Source: Poronia punctata
Taxonomy: Eukaryota; Ascomycota; Sordariomycetes; Xylariales; Xylariaceae
Reading direction: 5' to 3'
Assembly: GCA_022579005.1 (NCBI GenBank)
Contig: MU401540.1
Coordinates: forward strand, 86,546 to 150,545
Length of the DNA: 64,000 nucleotides
In this document: piece after piece, positions 12,652 to 24,720 of the stretch
Numbering within the stretch: the first letter of the stretch is position 1
Layout of the letters: the number at the start of each line of letters is the position of its first letter
Notes under the pieces: model-generated
Database searches by the model: none
Told to the model about the DNA's origin: nothing
Seen by the model: the letters and a program-made list of their open reading frames with translations, nothing else
Translations under genes and position numbers: made by a program

Positions 12652-13395
12652 ATGCCTTTGGTCGTGCTTCCAGCACATATGTGCGACATCGATGCGGTAT
12701 TCGATGTCTACTTCAAAGCATTTGAGCACGAGCCGGTTCTAGGCTTCCTCTTTCCCGGAGGCGTAGATCGCAAGGCACATGCCGAGGCGACGAAACAGTT
12801 TTGGAGCGTCGACCCGAATGGCTACCATATCAAGTGCGTGGATACTGATACCGGCGAGATAATTGGCATGGCCTCTTGGGAGATATACTGGAAGCCGGAC
12901 GAGCAGAGCGTGTGGCACAATCCCGGAGGAGCATTTTGGTTACAAGGAGAGGATAGAGCGAGGGCCGATAGTGTCTTGGTCCCCCTGTTTGATATGCACG
13001 AGAAGCTCTTTGGAAAGCATCGACACGTTTGTAAGTCATACACTCCACGAACATTGCCGGTGTCCAAAACTAATAAAGGATTAGATCTGCCCACGATGGC
13101 GGTGTACCCGGCCCATCAGAGACGGGGCGCAGGACGTCTCATGATGGAATTTGGCATGGATCTCGCAGAAAAGATGAACCTTCCGATATACCTCGAAGCT
13201 ACCGACCCGGGGTATCCACTTTATAAGGCGATGGGCTTCGAAAAATTGAGTCATGCCCAAGTCATCCACAAGGCTGAAATTGCCGGGACCAAAGATGACG
13301 TCGAGGTTCCTCTGATGGTGAAGATGCCAAGCAAAGCGAACGGAATGGCGTTCAAGGAATGGGTAGACAAGGGTTACCCCGAGACGTTCGAATAA
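12652..13395 (+). CDS. GNAT-family N-acetyltransferase
   Basis: Acetyl-CoA dependent N-acetyltransferase of unknown substrate, probably cytosolic. The reading frame is open for 247 codons, but a 54-nt in-frame intron (13031-13084; donor GTAAGT, branch ACTAAT, acceptor ATTAG) interrupts the core fold. Splicing gives 229 aa and restores the strand-4/loop sequence HVYLPTMAVYPAHQRRGAG, the acetyl-CoA pyrophosphate-binding motif A (Q-R-R-G-A-G). After it come a helix and the strand LPIYLEAT, then PGYPLYKAMGFE, the usual GNAT motif B. The N-terminal part matches the fungal GNAT group with AFEHEPVLGFLFP. Paralogues often act on small molecules or peptides; the substrate here is unknown. Confidence 0.85.
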   Translation: MPLVVLPAHMCDIDAVFDVYFKAFEHEPVLGFLFPGGVDRKAHAEATKQFWSVDPNGYHIKCVDTDTGEIIGMASWEIYWKPDEQSVWHNPGGAFWLQGEDRARADSVLVPLFDMHEKLFGKHRHVCKSYTPRTLPVSKTNKGLDLPTMAVYPAHQRRGAGRLMMEFGMDLAEKMNLPIYLEATDPGYPLYKAMGFEKLSHAQVIHKAEIAGTKDDVEVPLMVKMPSKANGMAFKEWVDKGYPETFE

Positions 13396-15676
13396 AACCC
13401 CTTATCCTTTATATGCTATTAGCTTTTTGCAATTTTAAATACCGTAAAAGGGAAACTTATCCCTCGAAGAAAAGGGGGCTGCTCTGTCTTGCTGAAATGG
13501 ACAGAGCAGCCTAACACCGAACCATCAAACATATTGGGTTGTATTTCCAGACAAAAAATTGGGTTAGAGCCCACTCGCTTGGTATCAACCGACCTACAGA
13601 AACTCAAACCGGACAGGCACTAAGCCTTGACACCAACTCGAGATGGGTCCCGGCCGAGTTCACATAAGAGACATCACCAAGCAAGTTGCTCATGTCCTTA
13701 CTTCAACCAGCTGCCAACTGGAAATCGATGTGAACCGTCATCAAAAAGTTGACCCTCAACCCGGCGAGCTCCAACAAGTCTCCTGCCCTGAATCGTCTGA
13801 GTTGGACCTCTTTCTGTTGAACGCACTGCCAACGAAGACTAGTTTTTGATTCGCTTCCGTCGAGCTCATAAGCAGCAGGGAAGGCATTTGCATGCGGTCA
13901 AAAACATCTATAAAATCCGCATTGTCGTCTCGGTCGAACCATGCTGGTTAGGGCGAGGTAACATCAACCACCACAAAGTGGTGGATGAAGAGGTTGGCGC
14001 CCCCCGAATCATTGTTGGACAAGCTCACAAGAGGGGGTTGATGCGCCTGGTCGAGACCTACACACACCAGTGGCTATTGCCGGGGTGCGGTACTGAGAGG
14101 AGGCAAGCTTGGCTAGAGGGGTGGATGGATCGGTAGCAGTTATCATTAGTCGGGTTTTACACCGACAGCAGTACCGACTGGACGCAGCAGGGGAGGGATG
14201 GGTACTCGGAACAAACAACGAGGCGTGGGGAATAGTGTCAGAGCGCGAATATTTCTGTTGAAACCGTAGTGATCCTCGCTCACCAAAGCCAGCTGAGGGA
14301 CATTGGTGATTCTGGCGAGACGATCAAGGGGATAAAGAATAGGGAATATTCGGAGACTCTGACTGTATGAAGCCGTCGTCATGTCCTTCCCACCATCCCC
14401 TGTTGCACGGCGCGGCACTAGGCCAGCAGGAATATCCAGTCGGCGACAGCAAACCACACCGACCCATCTCCCACCAGGCAAACGAGCCACCATCGCCAGT
14501 ACGATCCTCAGTGACCAGAGTACAAATTCCAGCGACCGAAGCTGACGAGCGACCCCAGGCCAGGGGTTCTTCCCAAGTAGACTCATGGCAACGGCCTTTA
14601 CGCGTCAAAGACGACTGGAGTGTCCAACCCCGCCCTTCCACCACTGAAAGACCGATCGACAATCCCTACTTTTCAGCAGCGAAAGGGTCACGAGTACAAT
14701 CAGCTGTATATAAGGCGGGGTTCTGGACGGACTATAAACGCAAGACTAGAACCAAGAACATTTGTAGGGTTAAGTTCCGAGACGCCGTTCCCTGTAGACC
14801 GTCTCTAGCCAGAACCAAGCTGGCCCGTCTCGCACGACAAACCCACGCGGCATACACAAAAGGTTACTTCGACCTCGAGTAGCGACGTGTCGTGCGGACC
14901 GAATAAGACGGCCTAAGGGGTCACAATGACATTCCTTTCGGAAAACGGGAATCGGAGGACTGTCGGGGAGGCGAAGGTGCGAGTTATGTGGGGGTTCGTC
15001 GGGGACGAACGAAAGAAGCCCAAGGTCAGACGTATCCAGAGGTTATGAAGACCTGGAGAAAGCCGTATCTCGGTATGTACATGACGAGACAAGTTTCCTC
15101 GGGTAAAGCATCGCGGGTTGGCAGCATTGGTGTCAGCTGGGACGATATAGGAAAAGGAAGAGGAAGAGAGGGAAAGTAAATAGATGACTTGGTAGAAGCG
15201 CGTAAATAGGACAACGCGTCTCAGCCAGTACTGGTTGCTATGACCACCTAAGGTTAGAGCCTAGAGGTACCTAACCCACCTAATGCAAGCACTAAGTTAC
15301 CCGGGACCCGGCCACTATATAACTCTATTTTGCAGGGGAGACCCACCTAAAGACGATGACATTGAACTTTGAACCAACCTCGAAATCGGTCTAACCCAAG
15401 ATTTTGTACTCTAATACAGATACCTACCCGTAGTTCAAGTTGCGTCACTTCATTGTAAAGCGGTAATTATTCTTGCCTTGTATCCTATCAGAAATCCAGC
15501 GTCAATTTTGAGGTACATACGAATGCTTCCGTCCTTATTAAAGGCTTCAAAGAGTGGGAAGACAGAATATACTATACGCCTAATCTCGCTCTTGTAGAGT
15601 TGTGTCACTTTATCGCATCTTGATCCAAGAACCCAAGGTGGCGTCTACAAACGCAGACGTGGACCGACAGCGTGAG
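13396..15676. other. Intergenic region with uninterpreted ORFs
   Basis: GC-normal DNA with several overlapping frames on both strands (for example 14367-14882 on + and 14146-14586 on -). None shows a recognisable domain or convincing composition. The last part is the upstream region of the Rtp1 gene. Confidence 0.5.
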
Positions 15677-18545
15677 ATGGATGTAGAACCATCGGTCCAA
15701 CAACAAGAGGAGACGCTGGTTTCGGCTATCGAGAAAAATGGCACCAAAGCATTTCAACCGACCGCTGACCCAGCCTCTCGAGCAGAAGGACAGAAAGACT
15801 TTGCAGCTCTGATATCAAGGTGCGCAGCTTAAGAGTACAATGTTCGCTTTGTTACTCGAGTTCCTGACAATCTCTGCAGGACCGGTACCTCGGCTTTGAT
15901 GTATTCACTGAATACTCTGATCAGGCCAGGCCGTGTCCCCGATTGGCTTCGCATCCACCTGGTAGACATCCTTACTCTGTTACCCCAGAGGCCAGACGGT
16001 GTCAGAGCCACGCTCGAGTTTGTCTTCTCTGTTCACCCCTCAAGCACGGTCAGGCCGTCAGAGGCTGCTACTCCTCAAAAACAAGGCGCCAACATTACCA
16101 TGGAGGCGCTGAAGATGGCCTCCAACCTGTTGTCTGCGCCACCCGCTTCTGTCACACCTCAAGCATGGTTTCCTGGCATTGCGCCTCAACTCCTTGCTCT
16201 ACTAGACGGCACTGACGGTCGAGACCTTGCCAAAGTTGCTTCATATGTTATTGGCTTTGGTGTTCTTGGAAGAAAGCAGCTTGGCGCCCCAGGTATGCTG
16301 GATGAACGTGAACAAGTGCATGCGCGCGGTTTTGCTAACCCCGACTGCCTGACAAGGGACGCCTGGATGGCAAGCTTTCGCCGAGCCTATGCTGGCTTGT
16401 ATTGATCCATCAATTTCTCAGAACCCATCAGCCGGGGCTATTTCAAGTTTTGGGTCTGAAGAGATATTGGATCTTCGAAACCAAAGGGTTCTTGTCCAGG
16501 CCAATGCGCTACATGTCGCGTTAAGGCGCCTCTCTTCATTACTAAACTCACATCCGAACCCGGGGCTTACCAAGCGGCTGCTTAGCCCAATACTAATTCC
16601 TCTATGGTCCTTATCATCCTGGCCGGATCCCAAACCACAAATAAAAGTCCGATATTGCGATCTAGCCCAATCTCTACTCGACACTTACCTCAAACTCGCA
16701 GGATCAGTCGATAAATATCTAGAAATTCTGGGAAACATACTATCCGATGGACCCATCAAGGGGTCGGAACGCCACTGGACTTACCTGGAAGCTGGTAGCT
16801 CTAGTATTCAAGTCCAAAGATTGCAAGGTGACGAGGTCACGGCACCGGCAGAGTTGAATCTAGAGGCTATGGAATCCAAAGTAACAGCATTTATCGCCCT
16901 TTTGCAGCGGACTGCGTCTGATGTCGATTTATCATCCATATTTTTAAAGCTTTTTGAAACCTCGCTCAGCCCCCAAAAGGAGCCAAATACCATACAGATC
17001 ATGGCCGAAGAAGACACCAGTGATCCAATCACGCAGCTAATACAAGCCATGACGCTGCAGGGTATGATGGAGCAGATTCCAGAGAAACTAGTATCAAACT
17101 CTAAGCAGTTGCTTGAGCTCGTCAAGAATGTCCTGGCCGGGTTTGGTACCGAGGCTGGAAACGACGATGCCGTACCGGTAGCCCTCAGCTTGTTAAACAT
17201 GGTCATCACCGTGCCGAATTTCCAGCGGAAGGATATTCCCGAAAACACATTGGCTTCTATCGAAAGATCTCTCTATACAATAAGTCTGGCGAGGGAGGCG
17301 GATGCGTCAAAAACTGCGCATAATTTATCCCAACTGTTGAAATACAGGGATGAACTTGAAGATCCGGCAGACCGACCTACAGCACTTACCGAAAGACAAG
17401 TAGAGGATCGAAAGACGTACAATCTAGCGCTGTCGTACATTACACAAGCTGATTCGCCACCACCTGTTCGCTCCGAGGGCCTAAACTTACTAGGTACGCT
17501 GATCAAATCGAATAGCGCCGTCCTTGATATCCCGGCCACGCTAGTGTTGCTCTCGTCCCTCCTTAGCGACGACGACGAGTACATAGGCTTGCGGGTGATG
17601 AAAGTCTTGGTGCAGCTGTCGGAACGACACCCTCGCTCTACCGTCCGGGAAGTGCTAGATCAGTATGTAGACGCATCGGAACGTCTGAACACGGACACAC
17701 GCCTTCGCTTCGGCGAGGCGCTACTGCAGCTCATGCAAAGACTAGGCGAGACATTCGCGGGCGAACTCGCACACTCAGTTGGTGAAGCGCTCCTCGCACT
17801 TGCGGGAAGACGCGCCCGGCGTCCACAGACAGAAGAGCGACAAATCCGCGCCGAACAAGCCGCTGCCCGGAAACGCAAAGCCAAGCAGAGACTCCAGAAT
17901 ACCATCAACGACGACGACGAAGACGAGGACATATATATGGAGGATCTCGAGGAACAAACACCCGACGAGCGAGCTCGTAATGCCCTCCTCGCCCAGATCG
18001 TAGCCGGATGGGAAAGCAAGCGCGGCAGCGAAGACATGCGGATCCGCGCATCCGCACTCTCGCTCTTCACTTCCGGTCTAGAATCAAATGTGCGCGCCTT
18101 TGCGCCGCAGCTAGTGGACGCCGCGCTCTCTCTAAGTCTGGACGTCCTCACGCTCGAGGCTGGCGCGCTGGAAGCAGGTATTTTACGGCGTGCGGCCGTC
18201 ATGATGATGTTGACGTTTGTGCGGGTATTGGGAGAAGCGCGGAAACGTATGGGTTCCGGTTTTGGGTTTGGAGAACACTTCACTACGAGGGAAGAGGATG
18301 TAGAGCGTGTGTTGAGGTACGTCGCGCAGACTGATGAAGATGGTCTCGTGCAACAACATGCGCGAGATGCGCTTGAGAATTTGGAGAATCTTCGCCTTGT
18401 GCAGCTTGTTCCGCGACAGGGGGACCGCGATGATGCGCCGTCGATTGTGAGAGTGGCGGGTTTGAATACGGAGAGGCCGAGCTTGCCTTCGTTGGATGGT
18501 GACGGGGAAAGGAGGGCTAAACCGTTGATTGAAGAGGTAGAGTGA
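15677..18545 (+). CDS. rtp1: Rtp1/TANGO6-family HEAT-repeat protein (RNA polymerase II assembly and nuclear import)
   Basis: Rtp1 takes part in assembly and nuclear import of RNA polymerase II subunits. Exons are 15677-15819, 15880-16292 and 16357-18545, giving 914 aa. Donors are GTGCGC (weak) and GTATGC, with branches CTGAC and GCTAAC; the second junction reads GAPGTPGWQAFAEPML. The central C1 region (about residues 545-660) shows PPPVRSEGLNLLGTLI, LRVMKVLVQLSERHP and TRLRFGEALLQLMQRLGE, the hallmark of the RTP1 C-terminal domain 1. A charged linker (DDDEDEDIYMEDLEE, about residues 702-718) precedes the second conserved region RASALSLFTSGLESN. The start at 15677 is the first in-frame ATG; an upstream exon cannot be excluded. 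Confidence 0.85.
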
Positions 18546-18872
18546 TGAAACTACCTTTAGTATGCCTTGACCCAAGGGAAACGAGTAGAGGATGTACAAG
18601 TTTTTACCTCGATGGCGGATCGTGATACCATGTGGCACTCTGTTTCTTCGGTATATTGCAGTTCTATCATGTAAAAACAAATATCCATATAAAACTTTTC
18701 TAACAACCCAAAATAAAAACAGAATTGCACTCCCTCATCCGCTCTCGCTGTACGAAATCACAATATATGATCTGTAATCTAATATGGTATATCCGGGCGA
18801 GAGCACTCGAGAACCAACCCTACCCAACCCCTTTTTATAATTGAAAGAAAAGAAAAAAAAGAGAAAGAAAAA

Positions 18873-21033
18873 TCACCCCATCCTCTCCTTCTCCAAATCC
18901 ACAGGCCAGAGAAGATGCCTATTCCACAAACAACGAATCATATTCCCAGCAACAAGCAACCAAACAACCACCAACGCAGCAGCCATGACACAACCGTACA
19001 CCCGCATCCCGGACGTATCCAACGCTTTGGCGAGGGCCAGTGTGGCAGTGACGAGAGCCGTGTTGGGAAAGACGAAACTCCACCACGTCATCTGGAAGGG
19101 CATCTTATGGTTGTGACGCGTGTACTTCCATAAGGAACCGACAGAAACAAGGAAGAACCATTCGCTTAGGCCCCAGAGCCAGAGCCCGATGAGGAGGGAG
19201 ATGATTTCGAGGATGAAGACGGCGTGGTTCTGGCCTGTGTAATCGGAGGGGAGCACGTCTTTGGCTTGTTGGCCTAGGAGGACTGTGGGGATGCGTTTGT
19301 CTTAGTATGTATGTATATAAGGTTGGGGAAGTGAGTGAGTTAGTGAATGAGTGAGTGCTCTTCTTACCTAGTCCTGCTACGGTGAAAGCGGGTGGTCCGA
19401 TGGATATAAACTAGGTTAGGTATTAATCGTCAGTAAAAATTAAATTAAAAACTTTGCTTCATAAAACCTGGGAAGGAGAAATAAAGGTAAACTGACCACA
19501 CCGGGTCGTTGCATATCGCGCGGCAGTTTCTGCGTCATCAACCGGTAGAGGAAGGCGGCGCATATCATGAAGCTGATCAGAAAGCCAGTCCCCTGAACAG
19601 TGACGGCCGTGATGGCAATCGACAATCTGTCGATCTGGATGTCGCTACCAGGATGTACTGTCCTATCCGCCTGGACCAGGTTGGAGGCGAAAGGTGCCGT
19701 TAGTAATAAAGGGTAGGCAGGGAAGACCCATACGGGCGTCATCGTCTGTATTGGGAAAACCCTTGAGAAAGAAAAAAAATTGTCAGAAAAATAGGGGGCG
19801 CCCAGCTATATCTCAAGTTGTATGATTGATGAAAAAGAAGTGGCTTGGCTTGGTTTGGGTTGGCTTACTGGGTCGACCATAAGATCAGATACATGCCTGC
19901 GCTGGCCGATACGCTAATGGCGAGATATACCCAGAATAGCGCCCCCATGAGATGCTGAAGCCATGGTCCCGTGTTCGGGATGCCGTACTGGGTTATATTT
20001 ATGAGGATTGTCCCGATGCTGTTTGTTCCAAGTCATCAGGGGTTGTCCGTTTTCCGTTTTCCGTTTTCCGTCTTGCCTGTCACAGCCTCACAGATTCTAC
20101 TTACGAGACAACCTGCCGAATATTTTGCGTTAATGGTTTTGTAGGATACCGTTGCGTGGGATGTCATACTACTGAGGGGATGAAGAGCGATTCCAACTGA
20201 TCCATAAAGGAGTGCATGAAGCTTCCGGGGACCATGACGAACCTCATGGTTATGAGAATGCAGTTCATGAGGAACAAGGCAACGTTTAAAAGGAAGAAAA
20301 CAAGGCCAATATACCAAACCCATTTTGCTGCTGGGTAGGCTTGATTCACTGTAATTCGCGTTAGATCGTCTCTTCTGCATATACCAAGAAGAATTTCTTA
20401 CCGGAAAATAAAACATTGGCTATACCACCGGTCGCCTATGCAGACTGGTCAACCAAACTGTGAATTTCTTCCCCAGGGGGGTTTAAGGACTCAGATTGTA
20501 TGTAGCTTACCATAGTCTACAAAACCGTGTTAGTATACTTTCTTTCTAGTTGACGGGCCAAATTATTGAAGAAGAATATCGAACAGCCATGATAAAAACA
20601 GGGTTCTGCGCACCATGGTGAACCAAGTCCATTGGAAACAGCATATCCTGTCTCGTATGCCAATTTTTCCTCGGGTGCCTATACTGTGTCTAGCTGCAGA
20701 TATTATCCGCGCCAGACTTTCCGAGTTGTATTGAGGCCCCTGATCTTCATAAAGGGGCTCCATGTGAGAGTGATATCTCTCGGGGCCACGAGGTCGGGCA
20801 TATTGCTGCTCTTGCTGCCGCTGCTGCTCATGCGCCGCCGTAGTTGACGATGTTGCTCTTCGAGTGACCAAGTAGTCGTTGGGGGCTCTGTAGCCGTTCT
20901 CGACGTCCACATATGCGTCTCCACGCTGCTGATCAACTTCCCCTTCGGTCCGACTACTCGAGTTTGAGTCTGACACCGGAGCACTCGGAGCCCTGGTCAT
21001 GTCCAACTGCCCAGTTGATTCTTTCTCTTCCAT
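18873..21033 (-). CDS. C4-dicarboxylate/malate or sulfite transporter (TDT/SLAC1 family), eight exons
   Basis: Ten-helix plasma-membrane transporter or anion channel of the Mae1/Ssu1/SLAC1 group, 502 aa. I place exons (in reading order) at 21033-20614, 20435-20402, 20348-20170, 20112-20105, 20018-19869, 19761-19497, 19410-19368 and 19282-18873; phases agree throughout. Junctions rebuild family motifs: QWTWFTMATGGIANVLFS, SLFIPSVVVSIGTILINI, LILWSTQVFPIQTMTPVW and RPGVFISIGPPAFTVAG. Exon 4 is only 8 nt (GTTGTCTC between CGGCAG and GTAAGT). The first ~125 residues are a disordered Ser/Gln/Glu-rich cytosolic tail; the C-terminus ends in a short basic tail. Malate versus sulfite preference cannot be read from the sequence. 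Intron 4 contains a TTTTCCG tandem repeat. Confidence 0.85.
20042..20073. repeat. Short tandem repeat of TTTTCCG inside intron 4 of the transporter gene
   Basis: Three to four copies of CCGTTTT occur between the acceptor of exon 5 and the donor of the 8-nt exon. It lies wholly within the inferred 86-nt intron. Confidence 0.7.
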
Positions 21034-22669
21034 CCTCGTGAATGAAACCCTAATAGACGTATATGTATTGACTGACCAGTATGGTAGGAGATTTCAATGA
21101 GATCCCCGATGGTGCCGTACGAGTGGGGCCCATTCATGCAGCCGTATGTACGTGTAGGTATCAAAAAGGAGATAAAAAGTTGTTATATGCTCCTCGACGA
21201 GTAGTTGGCCATAACATCATCGGCCTAAGAAATCTGGGCAAGTAGACCGAGAGAAGACAAAACGAGTCTTTCACTCATCTCTTTCTCGACTCGACGTCTT
21301 CCATATACTTATCCGTATCTACCCCGGATTTGCAAGCAAGAATTCCACTAGCAGAGTTATGACCGCATTTTCCGTCGGGTACCAAAAAAATCGAGTCTGG
21401 TCGAAAGAACATAAGACGGCTAGATAGGCAAATGATGGTCTACATCCCTACCTCACTAATTCTGTAAGTGGTCTTGAGTGCCGTCTCCCGAAAGCTGGTT
21501 CCACATCTAAAAACTTGATAATCCTTACTGGATCTAGGGAGTTCTTTACTTTTATTACCTACCCAGTCAGGCGGTCCGTCCCCAAGTGTGAGGGACCTAG
21601 TCTCTCTGCTAGGTAGTTCCGATCATCATTGGGGAACAGACGCGTGACTTGGCCTAACCTATCAGTAGGCTAGGTACTCGTATTTGCGTGTAGCTACGAG
21701 TAGATATTCCTTCACTAAGAACTACTGTCATTGTCTGATTGTAGTAGTGTAGGTTTGAACAAACGCCTGACAGTTGTAGATGTGTAACCTTGATTATTAG
21801 TAGGACGCGTAAAACAGATTTGGCTTCCTTTCTGATGCCAAATGATACATACATAAAGAAGGTCACCTACTCATACTTGCTTCCTGTTGCCCGGCAAAAC
21901 GTAATTGCCAAGTATCAGGTTCTAGGCGTGTCCCAGTGTCCAGGTAAACTGTAGCGTGTTGTTGGTTAAAGTTGCCAGATAGAGTCCACTCTATCATCAT
22001 TCTGCTTTTAAGTGGGGGTCCTTATACGCACTAGCCTATCAACGCTTGTATCTACTCATTAGTGGGGTTACCTTCTCTAATTCATTTACGTTGTATGTAC
22101 TTACCTACAGTACCTGGCTGCCTGACTAGGAAATGTAGCCTCGAAGCCTTTTCAAGTGCTTTATTTTACTGCAATGACTGCAAATTATCGGTTGAGCTTG
22201 CGTGTCTAATTGTCTATTTATTCCATCTCAAGTCGGAACCTTGCCATGTTTATGCTATGATTAGAACCGCATAGAACATAAATAGATTTAGATGCGACGA
22301 TGCAAGTCATCTTGCGCCACCCTTATACGTGTAATCGTCGTCTTTACTCCTAATCGCATTTCTTTCCGGTCCTTGATTTGGAACCTTGGCCCACAAGACA
22401 AACAACGCCTCCCAACACTTCGTGAGACCGACCCCCACCATCCATCATCCATCCACCCATCGATCGATCAATCGATCAATCGCCTTTGGTGCAAAACAAA
22501 CCCAAATAGACAGCATATCGGTTGTCTTAGGAACTCTTTGGCACTCTCGTTCTCCGATAATTACCTACATAGCCCAACAATTTAATACGCTGTGGGGACC
22601 AAGGCGAAAAACGAATTGGTTGTCATAGCTGAGTTCCGGACTTTTACATCCACGTCTCGTAGGTATACA
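21034..22669. other. Divergent intergenic region
   Basis: Shared upstream region of the transporter gene (-) and the phosphatase gene (+). It contains two octamers (21675-21682, 21695-21702) and a CATCGATCGATCAATCGATCAATCG-like run near 22458-22482. No gene is recognised. Confidence 0.6.
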
Positions 22670-24720
22670 ATGAGCCTACGCCGCGGAGCGCCAAAGAGGT
22701 GGTCCCTCGAAGACACCTATGGTAAGTCTTGCGGCCAAATACACGCGCGCCCCTGCGTACTCCTGATCTTGCTTTGCTAACGACATGTTCCGTCCTGCTA
22801 CCAGGCTTTATAGCGTGGTTCTGTGAAGCCAACACGCGGACCTACGCCGCAAACCCCCGCTTACAGCCGCCAGTTCGGAGTTTCCATAGCAGGTCGCGAC
22901 CTCTCTACAGCCCGAATACCCAGGGTCAGCGTGCACAGTCCGAGACTTCACCTGCTACGACGGCAACAAGAGATCCAGTACAGCCACCAGCCGAACCAGA
23001 ACCCAACTTCCAAACCACGTCTACGTCTACGTCCTCATCCTCGACATCGGCCTCTACGACAGCTACAAATTCCCAACCCGTCCCTCGCCGAGGGTTTCAC
23101 ACCTACTTCGTGACACACCTCCCATCCTCCTCATTACACCCAGATTCGGCCACACCGGCCGGTCCTCACCATAACTTGCCTAGAGGCGCTGCAAGCCCTT
23201 ATAGCTCTCGCTCCGGTGCAGCGCCACTTACGCCACCTCATCTACCCTCGACTCGTGATCTCACTGTCGTTCGCATTCCCCTTCGGAGCGCTAAACATCA
23301 TTTTGGTGTGGCAGAGTCTCGAGGTTCGCGCCCATACAATGAGGACGCTAATCAAGCTGGTACCATCGATATGCCGGCCTTTGCCAAACGCGCTCCTATA
23401 AGCTTAGTCAGGAATGCTATGAAGAAAAGCGGAGAAGGAACCTCGGCCGACAGCCCGTACGGCGATCCCCAGATATTTTATTTCGGCGTATTCGACGGCC
23501 ATGGAGGCACACAGTGCAGCGACTTTCTGCGGGACGAGCTCCATGGGTATATCGAAGAAGCGGCGGTCGAGTTCGGGTTGAAGAGTAGTTTACGGACGAG
23601 AAGCGGGCATAAAGCCGCGGGCACTACTTTTCGGGATACCGGCTCATCCCCGCTGCCCAATGCCACAGAACAAGACGACAAATCTTCAGCAGAGGCACAA
23701 GAAGCCACTGTGGTTGGTCTAGCCGACGCCAATGGTATGAACGTCGGCCAACCCCCGGGGGAGGCATCTCGAGACCGTGCTCTGCAACTGCAGCGAGAGC
23801 TTATCGCCGAGTATAAGAATACTATCGGCGGGTATTTTCGTCGCTTCAATCCACCACATTTCAACGTGGCTCGAGACGGCGAGACCACCGAGCGGCCCAT
23901 TGGCGTCGAATCTGTGCTCACATATGCCTTTCTCCGGGCCGACCTTGACTTTGTCGCAGCCCAGGCACAGAAGCGGGACCCAGACGATCCCTACGTTTCA
24001 GATATCGCGCTGAACACGGACGAGATCCTGGGGAAGCCGCATCACATGCCGCCTTCGGGCCATGGAATCGGCGGGCGCACTCGGTTCAAGGGTGGGTCAA
24101 CGGCATCTGTGGCTCTGATATCGACGCCCACACCAGCACCATTCTGGCATCCTGCCGCGTCGTCCACCCTAATAGTGGGGCACGTAGGTGACACGCGGAT
24201 TCTCCTGTGCGAGACGGCTACGGGTCGCGCGAAGCCACTGACGTCGGATCATCATCCTGGCTCCCCCGGCGAGTCTCACCGCCTACGACGTTTCGCCACG
24301 TCATTCGTTACGGATTCATTCGGTGAAGAGCGCATTCAGGGGCTCGCCAATTCCCGCGCCTTTGGTGACATCGGATCTAAGCGTCTAGGCGTGTCTGCCG
24401 AGCCAGAAATCACCCGGACGGAACTAGGACCGGCACAGTATAGCTTTCTAGTGCTCATGTCCGATGGCGTGTCGGGATCGATAAGTGACCAGGAAATCGT
24501 CGATATCATCAAGGAGGCGAAGACGCCGGAGCAGGGCTCCAAGGATGTCGTAGCTTATGCGACCGAAGTCGGCACCGATGGTGACAATGCTACGTGTCTT
24601 GTCGTCAGACTGGGCGGCTGGGAGCGAAGAAGCGAGGGTGGGCTTGGTAGCTTGGGGACCAAGGAGATGAGAGATTATAGACGGAACGAGGCAATGGATC
24701 CTCGAAGGGGAAGACAGTAA
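22670..24720 (+). CDS. ptc6: Mitochondrial PP2C-type protein phosphatase, Ptc6-like
   Basis: Metal-dependent Ser/Thr phosphatase (PPM/PP2C); yeast Ptc6 is mitochondrial and is linked to pyruvate dehydrogenase dephosphorylation and mitophagy. A first exon (22670-22721, starting MSLRRGAPKRWSLEDTY) joins over an 83-nt intron (GTAAGT, CTAAC, CCAG) to 22805-24720, giving 655 aa. The basic, acid-poor start and RSFHSRSRPLYS suggest a mitochondrial presequence, followed by a long Ser/Thr/Pro-rich linker. PP2C motifs in order: ESRGSRPYNEDANQ, FGVFDGHGG (metal ligand D248), GHVGDTRILL, SRAFGDIGSKRLG, MSDGVSGSISDQE (D571) and DGDNATCLVVR (D611). Longer inserts in the catalytic domain are usual for the Ptc6 group. 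Confidence 0.85.

Noticed and set aside
14367..14882. Frame of 171 codons, with overlapping minus-strand frames at 14146-14662
   Set aside because: Several frames overlap on both strands with similar quality and none resembles a family; likely chance ORFs in GC-normal DNA.
17660..18283. Ser/Arg-rich minus-strand frame of 207 codons
   Set aside because: Antisense shadow of the Rtp1 exon, with the composition expected from complementing acidic and Ala/Arg codons.
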